A DNA stretch of 21,373 nt from a virus: the IMG/VR virus record IMGVR_UViG_3300021957_000377, positions 1 through 21,373 of that record; one strand, written 5' to 3'. This document shows, in pieces, positions 1 to 8,414 of the stretch. Each line of letters starts with the position of its first letter. The first letter of the stretch is position 1. The notes beneath the pieces were generated by a model. The model saw nothing but the letters and a program-made list of their open reading frames with translations. It was not told the DNA's origin and did no database searches. Position numbers and translations under genes: made by a program.

Positions 1-1579
1 TACCAAAATATCCGTATACAGTGTTGATTAAAATCTTTAATGTGAATTGTTTTATATCGAGTTGGTCTGCTTTTCTTTGAACTTGTTGTCGATCCGGGTC
101 ATCTTTGCTCATTTTTGAGAGTCTGATCTTCAACTTCTTCAATTCTTTCTTAACTTCCACGCGCTGCTGATATATACCATCCACAATCTCTGGCATGATA
201 CCTTTTTTCTTTTGTGAGAATAGAACTTTTGCTTTAGACACAGCTATGTCATCCTTACGCACAAACTCCATGAATCCTTGGTGTGTTAATTTGAATTCCT
301 TTCCAGTGACGTGCTTGATGTATATATGTGTTTCATCCTTGTGTGTTATTTTACCCACTTTTGTCTCTGGACTAAGGTTCAGGCTGATCATTGTGTTTGG
401 ATACAGGCTATTGGCATCAAAACTTATCACATCATGTTGAAAACCTCGCTGAGGTTCACCTACATATGCACCCTCATACTTACCTGCATTGTTAATGTCC
501 TTGACGAATGTAGGTACAACTAAATTCTTACTACGTGCCTTGATAACAGTGGCTCCTGTTATCACACTCAATGTTCCCATCGCACTTTCTATAGTGGTCA
601 GTCCAGTGTATGCTAACATGCGAAGTAATTCCAAATACCGGAGTTTATCCTCCATTGCAACGAGTAGATTTACGTCTTGTACGTTATACTCTACAAACGT
701 CTGCCAGTCATCGTCCGCCAACGCGCTCAAATTAGTGTTACCATAATCAACCTTACGCTCACCTAACTCTAGTTCAGCTATAGCATCAAGTTTGTAACTC
801 TCTCTCAACCCTATGCTGAATTTTTTATAAATGTCTAAATAGTCAACACACGCGACACCACTTATATACCATCTCTGTTGCTCTCGACCGAACGCACCCG
901 TAACCATTCGACTGTATATGTTTTCAATCGGGCTCATTTTCTTGATACTATCTTCACCGAGGATTCGAGTGGATCGGTTGATTATATATGGCATATCAAA
1001 CCCTTCACTATTCCAGCCGCTTATTATGTCTGGAACACTTCGTGAAACATAATTGAGGTAACATTCCAACAACCGCTGTTCAGTTTCACAATAAACATAT
1101 TCACAGTTATCTATCTTCTTCTCAAGTCTCTTGGTGCCCCATGTGTAGAAGCATTTATCCAGACTATCATACACCGTGATAACATTGATCGGTTGACTGG
1201 CCTCCTCTGGTGTGGGGAAGAAGTCCGGGCAATACACCTCAATATCTACATATTGTATTCGTAACGGATTTTTGGTGAACTCAAGATCATCATTCTTCTT
1301 CCAAAATGTATCTATCAAGAATTGTTGTTCTGGTCTCAAGTTTTCAAAAACACGATTGGTTCCACATTCTCGTATAAAATTGTTTCGTTGCCTGGTGTCT
1401 TTAAATAGTTTTTTTCTTAATGGTGTCTCGAATATACTGGTCGAATCTCCCTGTAACGTTGTCTCAACATACAAATACGGGTTGAAACTCATATCCATCA
1501 TCACACGCTTACCATTATCATCCCATGTGAGTAGTGTTACTGTCTCATCCCTAGGGTTATAACAAACATTTCTATACAT
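1..1579 (-). CDS. 43: DNA polymerase, family B, T4 gp43-like (3' end beyond window)
   Basis: Replicative phage DNA polymerase with 3'-5' proofreading. The 526 residues seen here run from the ATG at 1579 to the window edge, with no stop. Exonuclease motif Exo I is VDIEVY with D112 and E114, the same numbers as in T4 gp43. Exo II is SGWNSEGFDMPY (187-198) and Exo III is YNVQDVNLL (298-306). Polymerase motif A is DANSLYPNTM (388-397) and motif B is KILINTVYGYFG (515-526, pattern Kx3NxxYG). The palm motif C (DTD) and the thumb lie outside the window, so catalytic completeness cannot be judged. All visible catalytic residues are intact. The start is supported by a sigma70-like promoter just upstream. 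Its divergent neighbour is a Nudix gene. Confidence 0.97.
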   Translation of the reverse strand, partial: MYRNVCYNPRDETVTLLTWDDNGKRVMMDMSFNPYLYVETTLQGDSTSIFETPLRKKLFKDTRQRNNFIRECGTNRVFENLRPEQQFLIDTFWKKNDDLEFTKNPLRIQYVDIEVYCPDFFPTPEEASQPINVITVYDSLDKCFYTWGTKRLEKKIDNCEYVYCETEQRLLECYLNYVSRSVPDIISGWNSEGFDMPYIINRSTRILGEDSIKKMSPIENIYSRMVTGAFGREQQRWYISGVACVDYLDIYKKFSIGLRESYKLDAIAELELGERKVDYGNTNLSALADDDWQTFVEYNVQDVNLLVAMEDKLRYLELLRMLAYTGLTTIESAMGTLSVITGATVIKARSKNLVVPTFVKDINNAGKYEGAYVGEPQRGFQHDVISFDANSLYPNTMISLNLSPETKVGKITHKDETHIYIKHVTGKEFKLTHQGFMEFVRKDDIAVSKAKVLFSQKKKGIMPEIVDGIYQQRVEVKKELKKLKIRLSKMSKDDPDRQQVQRKADQLDIKQFTLKILINTVYGYFG

Positions 1580-1585
1580 ACTACG

Positions 1586-1614
1586 ATTATATGTTGACAA
1601 GATAATAATTGCAA
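1586..1614 (-). promoter_or_regulatory. sigma70-like promoter for gene 43
   Basis: Read on the minus strand: -35 TTGCAA (1614-1609), a 17-base spacer, and -10 TATAAT (1591-1586). The polymerase ATG follows after only 6 bases (1585-1580), so the expected transcription start falls at or next to the start codon. No Shine-Dalgarno sequence fits between them. Predicted by eye from consensus and spacing. Confidence 0.6.
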
Positions 1615-1621
1615 CTAAATA
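1614..1621 (+). promoter_or_regulatory. late-promoter-like box before the Nudix gene
   Basis: ACTAAATA matches the T4 late consensus TATAAATA at 6 of 8 positions and lies 6 bases before the ATG at 1628. This is the same position as the stronger late boxes elsewhere in the window. Confidence 0.45.
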
Positions 1622-1627
1622 CTTGTT

Positions 1628-1990
1628 ATGAGTCTAGACACTAACAAAGTTGCGAAGGTTATCATGATGTGGAAGAACAGATGTTTGATGCTCGAGCGTA
1701 TCAACGGTGACGGATGGGAACTACCAGGTGGTCATTTGAATATCGGGGAGACATTCTCACAAGGTGCCAAAAGAGAAGTCATGGAAGAAACAAAAATAAA
1801 AATATCAAAGCTGAAAACCATATTAAAACAAACCGACTTTCAGTTGTTTGTTGCTACACCTAAAATATTAAAGGTTGTGCTGTCTGATGAACATAAAAGC
1901 TACAAGTGGGTAAACAAGAGACAATTTTTAAAGCTCAAACACTCTAAAGGTACCAAGATAAACATGGTAGCAATTCTTGCCACTCTATGA
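1628..1990 (+). CDS. Nudix hydrolase
   Basis: Small (120 aa) Nudix-fold pyrophosphohydrolase, cleaving a nucleoside diphosphate linked to some other group. The Nudix box GX5EX7REUXEEXGU is seen as G35-X5-E41-X7-R49-E50-V-M-E53-E54-T-K-I57. The catalytic REVMEE core is complete, and only the usual Gly near the end is replaced by Lys. WELPGG just before the box is typical. The substrate cannot be read from the sequence; T4-type phages carry Nudix enzymes of several kinds (for example NudE acting on ADP-ribose or Ap3A). It lies alone on the plus strand between two minus-strand genes, and its 3' end overlaps the 3' end of the glycosyltransferase gene by 6 bases. Confidence 0.9.
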   Translation: MSLDTNKVAKVIMMWKNRCLMLERINGDGWELPGGHLNIGETFSQGAKREVMEETKIKISKLKTILKQTDFQLFVATPKILKVVLSDEHKSYKWVNKRQFLKLKHSKGTKINMVAILATL

Positions 1991-3241
1991 ACTTGGTGTC
2001 ACTCCGTTGAACGAGTTCAGCAACTTACGATCTGGATGAGCGTAAGGCAATGTATACAACTCCACATATTTGCCTAGATTGTCTGGATTCTCTAACCACC
2101 TTTTTTCGGCTTCAACTCTACCTTTTCTTACTGCCTTCATGAACGTGTTTTTATCCTTCATGACATGGTCAATCTGATCAACCATCTCCTCTCCGGTCTT
2201 GAATTTGTAATGCGCGTTTTCATATGTGCACATATCTTGACATATAGCAGGTACACCAAACGCACAACCTTCCACAAACTTCAAGTCACTCTTCGATCGG
2301 TTAAACACGTTATCCACCAACGGAGCCACCATCACATTAGGTTTTATTTTCTTAACCAATCTAGGGTATTCATACAGGTTTGTCCATGGGTGAAACTCAA
2401 TCTTTCCTTGTTGTATCAAACTTCTCAACCCATTCGGGAACGCGCCTATGAACACCCACTGATACTTGTTCACTGTCTTCTTGACCACATCAATTATATG
2501 ACAAAAGTCGTCCTTCTGTCCAGCTAAGTTATCAACATCAAAATGAGCCCCACTACCGGCGTACAACACTCTCGGTTTCTTTTTTCTTTTGCTGTAGTTC
2601 TTGTCTATCATGAGTTCATCATACTGATCCAACCAATACCTAGGCGGGTAGTTGGGTATGACTGTTATATTCTTATTACCAGTTTTGTTGATATAGTACT
2701 CCTTCATGTAATCGCATGTGACTGTTATCTCATCACACATGCTCATCATCGCGGTTGTCGCCTCTTTTATCGCCTCATCAACAAACGCACCTTTGAATTT
2801 GTTGTAATCAGGTATATCTTCATGAAACACAATGTCGTCTATCTCATACACTAAACTGAATTTCATTTTTTCACCCAACCTCTTTAGATATTCTATAAAC
2901 TTTTGCTGACTCGGTGTGGCTTGTCTTTGAACACGCACACACTTGGTGTTGGTGTAGTACTTTTCATCTGTGACCATCACGGTGCTACCGTGTATTACGG
3001 CTCGTTGATATGCATTCATGGTGTGCTCAGGCCACAACATGCGCCAAAAACCACAACCACTAAAATCAGCATAATAGTTTATACCTCTCGGCATGTCTAC
3101 CTCACGAGGTCGTGTCTTAGGTGTTATACGTTGAGGTTGTGGAGACTGTGGCCGGAGAAATGATATTGTGTCACGTGGTTTGGACCCAATCACCGAACCA
3201 GGAATATTACCACCTATTATAGAACTGTTTGTGTTTAACAT
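1985..3241 (-). CDS. glycosyltransferase, GT-B fold (GT4-like)
   Basis: A 418-residue protein with the two-domain layout of GT-B glycosyltransferases. Residues 1-50 are Pro/Ser-rich and probably disordered. The N-terminal Rossmann domain contains YEIDDIVFHEDIP (132-144), a pattern seen in phage and bacterial GT4-like enzymes. The second domain begins near PRVLYAGSGAHFDV (223-236). The donor-binding stretch KFVEGCAFGVPAICQ, with the E-x-x-A-x-G-x-P layout of family 4, lies near the C-terminus. The acceptor (DNA base, virion protein or host surface) is unknown. It follows gp46 after 8 bases on the same strand and could be read through from the recombination operon. Confidence 0.8.
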   Translation of the reverse strand: MLNTNSSIIGGNIPGSVIGSKPRDTISFLRPQSPQPQRITPKTRPREVDMPRGINYYADFSGCGFWRMLWPEHTMNAYQRAVIHGSTVMVTDEKYYTNTKCVRVQRQATPSQQKFIEYLKRLGEKMKFSLVYEIDDIVFHEDIPDYNKFKGAFVDEAIKEATTAMMSMCDEITVTCDYMKEYYINKTGNKNITVIPNYPPRYWLDQYDELMIDKNYSKRKKKPRVLYAGSGAHFDVDNLAGQKDDFCHIIDVVKKTVNKYQWVFIGAFPNGLRSLIQQGKIEFHPWTNLYEYPRLVKKIKPNVMVAPLVDNVFNRSKSDLKFVEGCAFGVPAICQDMCTYENAHYKFKTGEEMVDQIDHVMKDKNTFMKAVRKGRVEAEKRWLENPDNLGKYVELYTLPYAHPDRKLLNSFNGVTPSS

Positions 3242-3249
3242 ATACTGTA

Positions 3250-5064
3250 TTATTTAAGCTCACTCTCAGGTGTTTCAACTCGTGTTGTCATTCCATTTTG
3301 CTTCTCAAGGAATATGACTTCACCAGTGGCGAGTTTGGTGCTCTCTTTACGGTGACTTATCACAATCACACATTCTTTGTAGTTCTCTATACGTTCATTC
3401 AGTATATCGATCACCAACTCAACACCACGCTCATCTAAACTGCTATCAAACAGCTCATCATACATGCTGAAGTTGAATGCGACATCTCCTTGCAGTCTTC
3501 TGATGTCCATGAACGCGAACAAACAAGCAAGATCGATGTTCTTACGCTCCGCACCACTGAAGTTGAAGTACGAGCACGGCTTACCTTTCTCATCTATTAT
3601 CTCATCTTCGAAATATTCATTGAAAACACAGATGCAATTACTATCCATCTTCTTCAAGTAGTACGAAAGCTTGGCGTTGAACAATTGTAATATTTTCTTG
3701 ACAATATATGACTTAACACCTTCCTCACTCACAACAAACTTTATGATTTCCAACTTTGCGAGCTTGTTTTTAATGACATCAATCCCAGTTTGAGCTGTTT
3801 CCAATCTCTTCTCAGTTGATGTTATCGTCTTATCGTATTCATCGTGTGTGTTGCTTATAGATTTTAGATCATCCTCAATGTCATTCAACTGACTGTTCAA
3901 TTGCTCGATTTGTTTGCCAATATTCCTGTTGTTTGTTATTTCGATCTGTGTTTGTTGTAATTTTTTTGTCTGCTTTAGACGTTTTTCAGATAGCAATGAT
4001 TTCAACTTACGTGCCTCGTCAAGCTTATTGTCACATTCAGTTTTCCCGCCGGATAAGTCACTCAATTGTGCTTGCAATTTACTCTTCTCTTGATTGATTA
4101 AATCTTTATGTGTTTCATCCAGTTTGTGCAGACATGTCGGGCATGTGCTGTGCTCAGAACTTATACGTGAGTGCTTCGATTGTGTTACATCTATTAATGT
4201 TGTTATTTGACTCCTTTTAGAAATTATTTTTTGTATTTTCTCATCAACTTCAGGTAACAGCTCATCAACCTTGGCAATACTCTCGGTTATACCGGTTGTA
4301 TCGGTTTGTGTCGCATTTTGTATCTTTTCTTGTAAAGCTTCGACCTCTTTGACACAATTAGCGCGCCTCAATTGTAGTTTGTCATGTGCTCGCATGCGAG
4401 TCGCGTCTGCATTACGCTTTTGCTCCTGTTGTGTGGCGAGTGTGTTTGATATTTCCTCATATCGTGCACACTCTATATCTAGTTCCTTAGAGACACCGTT
4501 ATATTCTTGCCTCACATCAGTCAACATGTTGCTAAAAACTTGTAAGTTGAAAATACCTTCAATAAACTTGCGTTTTTCAAGCTTCTTCTTGGCCATGAAT
4601 GGTGTCGCATTGTTTATGGTCATTATCACACAATTCTGAAACACTTCAGCTGTGGTGTTCAAGAGATCTTGTATGTAATTTGTTGTGTTTTGAATTGTGT
4701 CGCGAGTTATGTCCTCTCCGTCCTTGTATAAATAACACTTTGTTGGTGTCAGCTGTCGAATTATCTTATATTCGTAGGATTTACCGTCAGTGTTAACATC
4801 AAATGACAGCTCCACAACACAACCACGTTGTGTCGTGTTGTTCACAATATGTTCTTTCTTCAACTCTCGTAATGTGCTACCAAATATTGCGAAATATATA
4901 CTATCAGCAACAGTACTCTTACCGACACCGTTACGGCGATCCAGTTTATCTTTATTATTGCCTGTGATTATGTTCAACCCGGTGTTGAAATCGATACTCA
5001 CTGGTGTTTCTCCAACACTCAGAAAGTTTTTTATCACCACATTTTTAAAATTTACATACTTCAT
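3250..5064 (-). CDS. 46: recombination endonuclease subunit gp46 (Rad50/SbcC-like ATPase)
   Basis: ATPase subunit of the phage Mre11-Rad50-type complex that resects DNA ends for recombination-dependent replication. It has 604 residues (T4 gp46 about 560). The N-terminal ABC half has a Walker A ending GVGKST (46-51). Central coiled coils flank a zinc hook CPTC (C308, C311), the Rad50 dimerisation motif. The C-terminal half carries the signature NFSGAERKNIDLA, a Walker B region (FNFSMYDELFD) and an ISH switch (VIVISHRKE). The P-loop is unusual: seven or so residues (KDKLDRR) are inserted between GNN and NGVGKST. It overlaps gp47 by 4 bases (ATGA-type coupling), as expected for partner subunits. 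Confidence 0.95.
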   Translation of the reverse strand: MKYVNFKNVVIKNFLSVGETPVSIDFNTGLNIITGNNKDKLDRRNGVGKSTVADSIYFAIFGSTLRELKKEHIVNNTTQRGCVVELSFDVNTDGKSYEYKIIRQLTPTKCYLYKDGEDITRDTIQNTTNYIQDLLNTTAEVFQNCVIMTINNATPFMAKKKLEKRKFIEGIFNLQVFSNMLTDVRQEYNGVSKELDIECARYEEISNTLATQQEQKRNADATRMRAHDKLQLRRANCVKEVEALQEKIQNATQTDTTGITESIAKVDELLPEVDEKIQKIISKRSQITTLIDVTQSKHSRISSEHSTCPTCLHKLDETHKDLINQEKSKLQAQLSDLSGGKTECDNKLDEARKLKSLLSEKRLKQTKKLQQTQIEITNNRNIGKQIEQLNSQLNDIEDDLKSISNTHDEYDKTITSTEKRLETAQTGIDVIKNKLAKLEIIKFVVSEEGVKSYIVKKILQLFNAKLSYYLKKMDSNCICVFNEYFEDEIIDEKGKPCSYFNFSGAERKNIDLACLFAFMDIRRLQGDVAFNFSMYDELFDSSLDERGVELVIDILNERIENYKECVIVISHRKESTKLATGEVIFLEKQNGMTTRVETPESELK

Positions 5065-6116
5065 TTATTTCTTCTGTATAACTCTATTGTATAATCAATT
5101 ATCTCTCGCTTGTTGGGTACATCCTCTAGCAAGTTGACAAATTCCTCGATAGCCACAGCTATATCCACACCTGATAGGTCATGATCATCCTCACACTCCA
5201 GTCCGAATTTATCAAAATTCACATCATAATCAGCTGTAATACTCTTAGCATCCAGTTCTAGGAATTTTTTCAACAAAATGTCCATATCATCAGGAGCCAC
5301 CGGCAGGTCTACTATCATTTTGACGATATTATTTTTGAAAACTGTTCTCACTTCATCTGTCAACCCTTCATGTTGTATGAGCTCGGATAGTTTTATTTTC
5401 TGATGTGTGGGTGACATGGTGTTTTCATAAAACTTATAATCACTAGTCATCACATCGAGTATGTAATACCCCTTGGTACTATACACATCTCCGAAATCCA
5501 TCTGGTATGGGCAACCTAGATACAATATAGTACCATTTCTATACTTACGCTCTTCACGCAGGTGAAAATGTCCTGTTATTACCAGAGGTGAACGCTTGAG
5601 TAACTCTCCACTCTTTATACCGTCTTCACAAACTTTGTGTTGATTGAACTTAAATGACTGAATCTCGAAATGACCGAATATGATATCACATTCTTCTATT
5701 TGTTTCACTGTCGTACCCCACGGACACATCATTAGTTTTTTATTATTATACTCGTATAGTGTCGGCTGTTCCACCACTGTTATATTGGACCATCCGCTCA
5801 ATATACTCAACGAGTTTATCTCAGACTTATCCTTATAAAATGCATCATGATTACCCACTAACAACACGATGTTGAAATCCGACCAGATCCTCAACATGTC
5901 TGTCACTACTTGTATCGTGTTCACCGCAATCTCATCACGATAATGAAACAGATCTCCTGGTAATATTATATCAGTTATACCCTTCTGTTTGAGTTCGTCT
6001 CGCAACCACCTAGCCCAATTTAATGATATGTCATGCCACATCGCAGAGTTTTGATGTACACCTACATGTACATCAGAGACACAACAAACTTTTCTTTGAT
6101 TCAGATCAAGTCTCAT
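5061..6116 (-). CDS. 47: recombination endonuclease subunit gp47 (Mre11/SbcD-like nuclease)
   Basis: Nuclease partner of gp46. Metallophosphoesterase motifs appear in order: SDVHVG (14-19), PGDLFH, GNHDAFY, GHFEIQ and GHFHL. With the ATG at 6116 the protein has 351 residues, close to T4 gp47 (339). An in-frame ATG at 6173 would add 19 residues with no family counterpart and lie deep inside the gp55 gene, so I prefer 6116, which still overlaps gp55 by 11 bases. The GTGGTG just before 6116 is a weak ribosome binding site at best. Translation is probably coupled to gp55 upstream and gp46 downstream. Confidence 0.93.
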   Translation of the reverse strand: MRLDLNQRKVCCVSDVHVGVHQNSAMWHDISLNWARWLRDELKQKGITDIILPGDLFHYRDEIAVNTIQVVTDMLRIWSDFNIVLLVGNHDAFYKDKSEINSLSILSGWSNITVVEQPTLYEYNNKKLMMCPWGTTVKQIEECDIIFGHFEIQSFKFNQHKVCEDGIKSGELLKRSPLVITGHFHLREERKYRNGTILYLGCPYQMDFGDVYSTKGYYILDVMTSDYKFYENTMSPTHQKIKLSELIQHEGLTDEVRTVFKNNIVKMIVDLPVAPDDMDILLKKFLELDAKSITADYDVNFDKFGLECEDDHDLSGVDIAVAIEEFVNLLEDVPNKREIIDYTIELYRRNK

Positions 6117-6543
6117 CACCACCGGAATCAGATGTTTGATTGGCCATCTTGTACTCACTTGCCAACTCCTCATACACCATTTCCTGATAATCGTTCACAA
6201 CTTGTCTCTGCTTCTTTTCTTTCTTGATACGATTGATAAACGCATGGAAGGCAATTGTTGTGAAGTATGAAAATGGATTGTTACCGGTTTCAATATTAAA
6301 TTTTTTACTCTGTAATGCCGAGAACATCTTAACAATCGCGTCACCAACCATGTCATCCTTATACGAGTAGTTTATGAAGTTGGGAGCATAACTCAAACCT
6401 TTGGCGATTTTGAAAATACTCTCACCAAGCTTGTCCCCTATATCATCTGTACCACTATTGTAGTATTCAATTATATCTTGTGTGAACTCTTTTCCGTTCA
6501 CATAATGTGGTTTTTTATCTTTCTTCGATTTTTTTGATGCCAT
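6106..6543 (-). CDS. 55: late-transcription sigma factor gp55
   Basis: Minimal sigma factor that directs host RNA polymerase to late promoters. The protein has 145 residues from the ATG at 6543. It matches T4 gp55 in layout: YVNGKEFTQDIIEYY near the N-terminus, ESIFKIAKGLSYAPNFINYSY in the middle, then DDMVGDAIVKMF and NPFSYFTTIAFHAFINRIKKEKKQ, the region-2-like core that recognises the -10 box. It is shorter than T4 gp55 (185 aa), and the C-terminus ends QTSDSGGDET without the hydrophobic SLDFLYE-type tail with which T4 gp55 binds the gp45 clamp. An in-frame TTG at 6549 is better spaced from the AGGAG at 6556-6560 and would add two residues. Many TATAAATA boxes in the window fit its presence. 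Confidence 0.9.
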   Translation of the reverse strand: MASKKSKKDKKPHYVNGKEFTQDIIEYYNSGTDDIGDKLGESIFKIAKGLSYAPNFINYSYKDDMVGDAIVKMFSALQSKKFNIETGNNPFSYFTTIAFHAFINRIKKEKKQRQVVNDYQEMVYEELASEYKMANQTSDSGGDET

Positions 6544-7972
6544 AATCAATTCGTTCTCCTTTATATAAACTGAGCCGTTTAGAATAGTGTTGTAATCCGT
6601 AATGTAACATATCTGCTATGTCTATTATTATAACACCTTTCTTGTCTTTATGCAACCTAAGACCTCTACCAATACTCTGTATTATCTTGACCTTGGCTTT
6701 ACCACCTCCGGCGAAGACTATGTAATGTAAGTTTTTGATGTTGATACCGGTAGAGAATATTTTAGATATCGCGATACACACAACGTTGTTGGACTTCTCC
6801 ATCAACTTCTTGACCTTGTCACGTTCTTCCACTTCTACCTCACCTCTGATGAAGAAAACTTGCTTATCTTTGCAACTTGATCTCAACTTACCATACAATT
6901 CTTCTCCATGCTCAATATAATCAACCATTATCAGACTGTTGTTTTCAAAATTGACAGACAGCTTGCTTATCACATCATTCCGGAATGGGTGTTTGGCGAT
7001 GAATTGTTGTTCTCTACGGAATTTTGCCCCTGGATCATATCTATCAGCCGGGAATGTCGGTGGTTTGTCTTTGTATTGTATTTTTATCACCTGTACCTTG
7101 GCTCGAGCCACATATTGCTGTTCTCGTAACTGATAACTGTTACGTTCATACAACACTTTACCTATATGACCAATTATATTCCATTGATCTAGTTGTTGTT
7201 CTGGCATGGTACCAGTGAATCCAAATTTATGTGGTGTGCGGATGGTCTTGATCAGTTTGTTTATCTTGTTGTCTTTACGCAACTTATGGACCTCGTCTAT
7301 TATTAGCAGGTCAATGTCCTTTATCCAATCAACATCCGACTTGTCACTCTGCAGAATACCCATGTTGGCTATGATGACATTGCTACCCATGTTCAACTTG
7401 TTGCTACCGGACCATTTACTGTGCAAGAATGTTGCTTTGTATTCATGAAAATCTGATGATGTTTGATTCACTAGACCCAGGTCAGGTACCAGTATCAAAC
7501 ACTTGAGATGTTTGTGTTGATGGTATATCGATTCTATCAAACTCGCGATTGTTAATGTTTTACCACCGGCAGTTGCAAGTATTGTCACTCCTCGACCGCT
7601 CTTCAAACAAACATCCACAATGTTTTGTTGATAGTCTCTTAACTCTAGAGATAATTTCGGTCTTTCTGCATGAAACACGCGTGAATACCCCGGGCTGATG
7701 ATTTCCCTGAGTTGATCTGTTATATGTATGTTTGTTTCAGGAGAATTTTCCTTCACGAAACCTCTTATTGAGTGAAACAATCCTGGCTCAAAGCGACCTT
7801 GAGGTGTTATTACATATCTGCGACTGGGTATGAATCTACTTTTGTATCTTGCGTATTTTGCGGCGTCATTATGCACTGAGAAGTGTTCACGTATCTCATC
7901 AAAATGATCTCCCGACATGATTGCCAATCGCTTTCGATTGTCGAAATCAAATGTGATGGTGTACTTGCTCAT
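6515..7972 (-). CDS. uvsW: UvsW-like recombination helicase (SF2)
   Basis: ATP-dependent SF2 helicase that in T4 processes branched recombination intermediates and R-loops, promoting the switch from origin to recombination-dependent replication. It has 485 residues (T4 UvsW about 500). An N-terminal accessory domain of roughly 100 residues precedes the helicase core. Motif Q-like region is LRDYQQ (111-116), motif I is ATAGGKT (133-139), motif II is DEVH (226-229), motif III is FTGT (252-255), and motif VI is QSIGRGLR near 440. Motif I has AGGKT where GxGKT is common, as in other phage UvsW proteins, which vary here. It starts one base inside the uvsY stop (TAATG) and overlaps gp55 at its end. 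Confidence 0.93.
   Translation of the reverse strand: MSKYTITFDFDNRKRLAIMSGDHFDEIREHFSVHNDAAKYARYKSRFIPSRRYVITPQGRFEPGLFHSIRGFVKENSPETNIHITDQLREIISPGYSRVFHAERPKLSLELRDYQQNIVDVCLKSGRGVTILATAGGKTLTIASLIESIYHQHKHLKCLILVPDLGLVNQTSSDFHEYKATFLHSKWSGSNKLNMGSNVIIANMGILQSDKSDVDWIKDIDLLIIDEVHKLRKDNKINKLIKTIRTPHKFGFTGTMPEQQLDQWNIIGHIGKVLYERNSYQLREQQYVARAKVQVIKIQYKDKPPTFPADRYDPGAKFRREQQFIAKHPFRNDVISKLSVNFENNSLIMVDYIEHGEELYGKLRSSCKDKQVFFIRGEVEVEERDKVKKLMEKSNNVVCIAISKIFSTGINIKNLHYIVFAGGGKAKVKIIQSIGRGLRLHKDKKGVIIIDIADMLHYGLQHYSKRLSLYKGERIDYGIKKIEER
6556..6560 (-). promoter_or_regulatory. Shine-Dalgarno AGGAG before gp55
   Basis: AGGAG on the minus strand lies 12 bases from the ATG at 6543 but 6 bases from an in-frame TTG at 6549. 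The spacing favours TTG, codon type favours ATG. This is one of the few clear Shine-Dalgarno sites in the window. Confidence 0.55.
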
Positions 7973-8367
7973 TAAAGTGTTTCTAGCTTCATCACTTCAA
8001 TTATGTTTTTGATGTCAAAGCTCATTCCGCTGAATATACGTTCACCCTTTTCAAGGAAGTCTACAATCAATCGATTCTCCTTGATAGACTCATCAATGTT
8101 CTTTATGTTCGGGTGTTTTTCAGCTGCTTTTTGTGCTGTAGCGAGGGTGACTTGATATGTCGCGGTGTCTATCATCTCTTGAGCGATCATCTTGATGGTG
8201 TTATCACGAGATGATTTTAATCGCTCCAACTCACCTTTGGCTCTTATCAATCGACCAACCCACTTGTGCTTGAGAGCCGGGAGTTTCATTTGTACCTCTT
8301 TCAGGTTGAATTCGTCGAGATCAACATCCACGCCCATTTCCTTAATATATTGTTCTAGTTGTTTCAT
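7972..8367 (-). CDS. uvsY: UvsY-like recombination mediator
   Basis: Small protein (131 aa; T4 UvsY 137 aa) that in T4 loads UvsX recombinase on gp32-coated single-stranded DNA. The support is size, position directly before uvsW, and end-to-end resemblance: an N-terminal LEQYIKEMGVDVDLDEFNL segment, KHKWVGRLIRAKGELERLKSSRD (a basic helix for DNA binding), and the C-terminal FDIKNIIEVMKLE that parallels T4 FAIKHIQDMRAFE. It is the first gene of the uvsY-uvsW-55-47-46 operon and has its own upstream promoter. I see no Shine-Dalgarno sequence before the ATG. Confidence 0.82.
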   Translation of the reverse strand: MKQLEQYIKEMGVDVDLDEFNLKEVQMKLPALKHKWVGRLIRAKGELERLKSSRDNTIKMIAQEMIDTATYQVTLATAQKAAEKHPNIKNIDESIKENRLIVDFLEKGERIFSGMSFDIKNIIEVMKLETL

Positions 8368-8380
8368 TTAATGTTAACAA

Positions 8381-8388
8381 CATAAATA
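8381..8388 (+). promoter_or_regulatory. T4-type late promoter box
   Basis: CATAAATA (7 of 8 to TATAAATA) lies 26 bases before the ATG at 8415, a longer distance than at the other late boxes here. A second partial box CATAAATC (8405-8412) lies only 2 bases from the ATG and is less likely. Confidence 0.55.
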
Positions 8389-8414
8389 ATAGCATACATT
8401 GCACCATAAATCAA
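8386..8414 (-). promoter_or_regulatory. sigma70-like promoter for the uvsY operon
   Basis: Read on the minus strand: -35 TTGATT (8414-8409), a 17-base spacer, and -10 TATTAT (8391-8386). The uvsY ATG lies 18 bases beyond the -10, giving a short leader of roughly a dozen bases. The site sits in the 47-base divergent gap and overlaps the plus-strand late box. Confidence 0.55.

Noticed and set aside
2165-3163. Several plus-strand open frames opposite the GT-B gene
   Set aside because: They show the Leu/His/Tyr-rich composition typical of antisense frames, and the minus-strand gene is well supported.
6116-6173. Longer gp47 start at the ATG at 6173
   Set aside because: It adds 19 residues with no counterpart in the family; the SDVHVG motif sits at the usual distance from the ATG at 6116.
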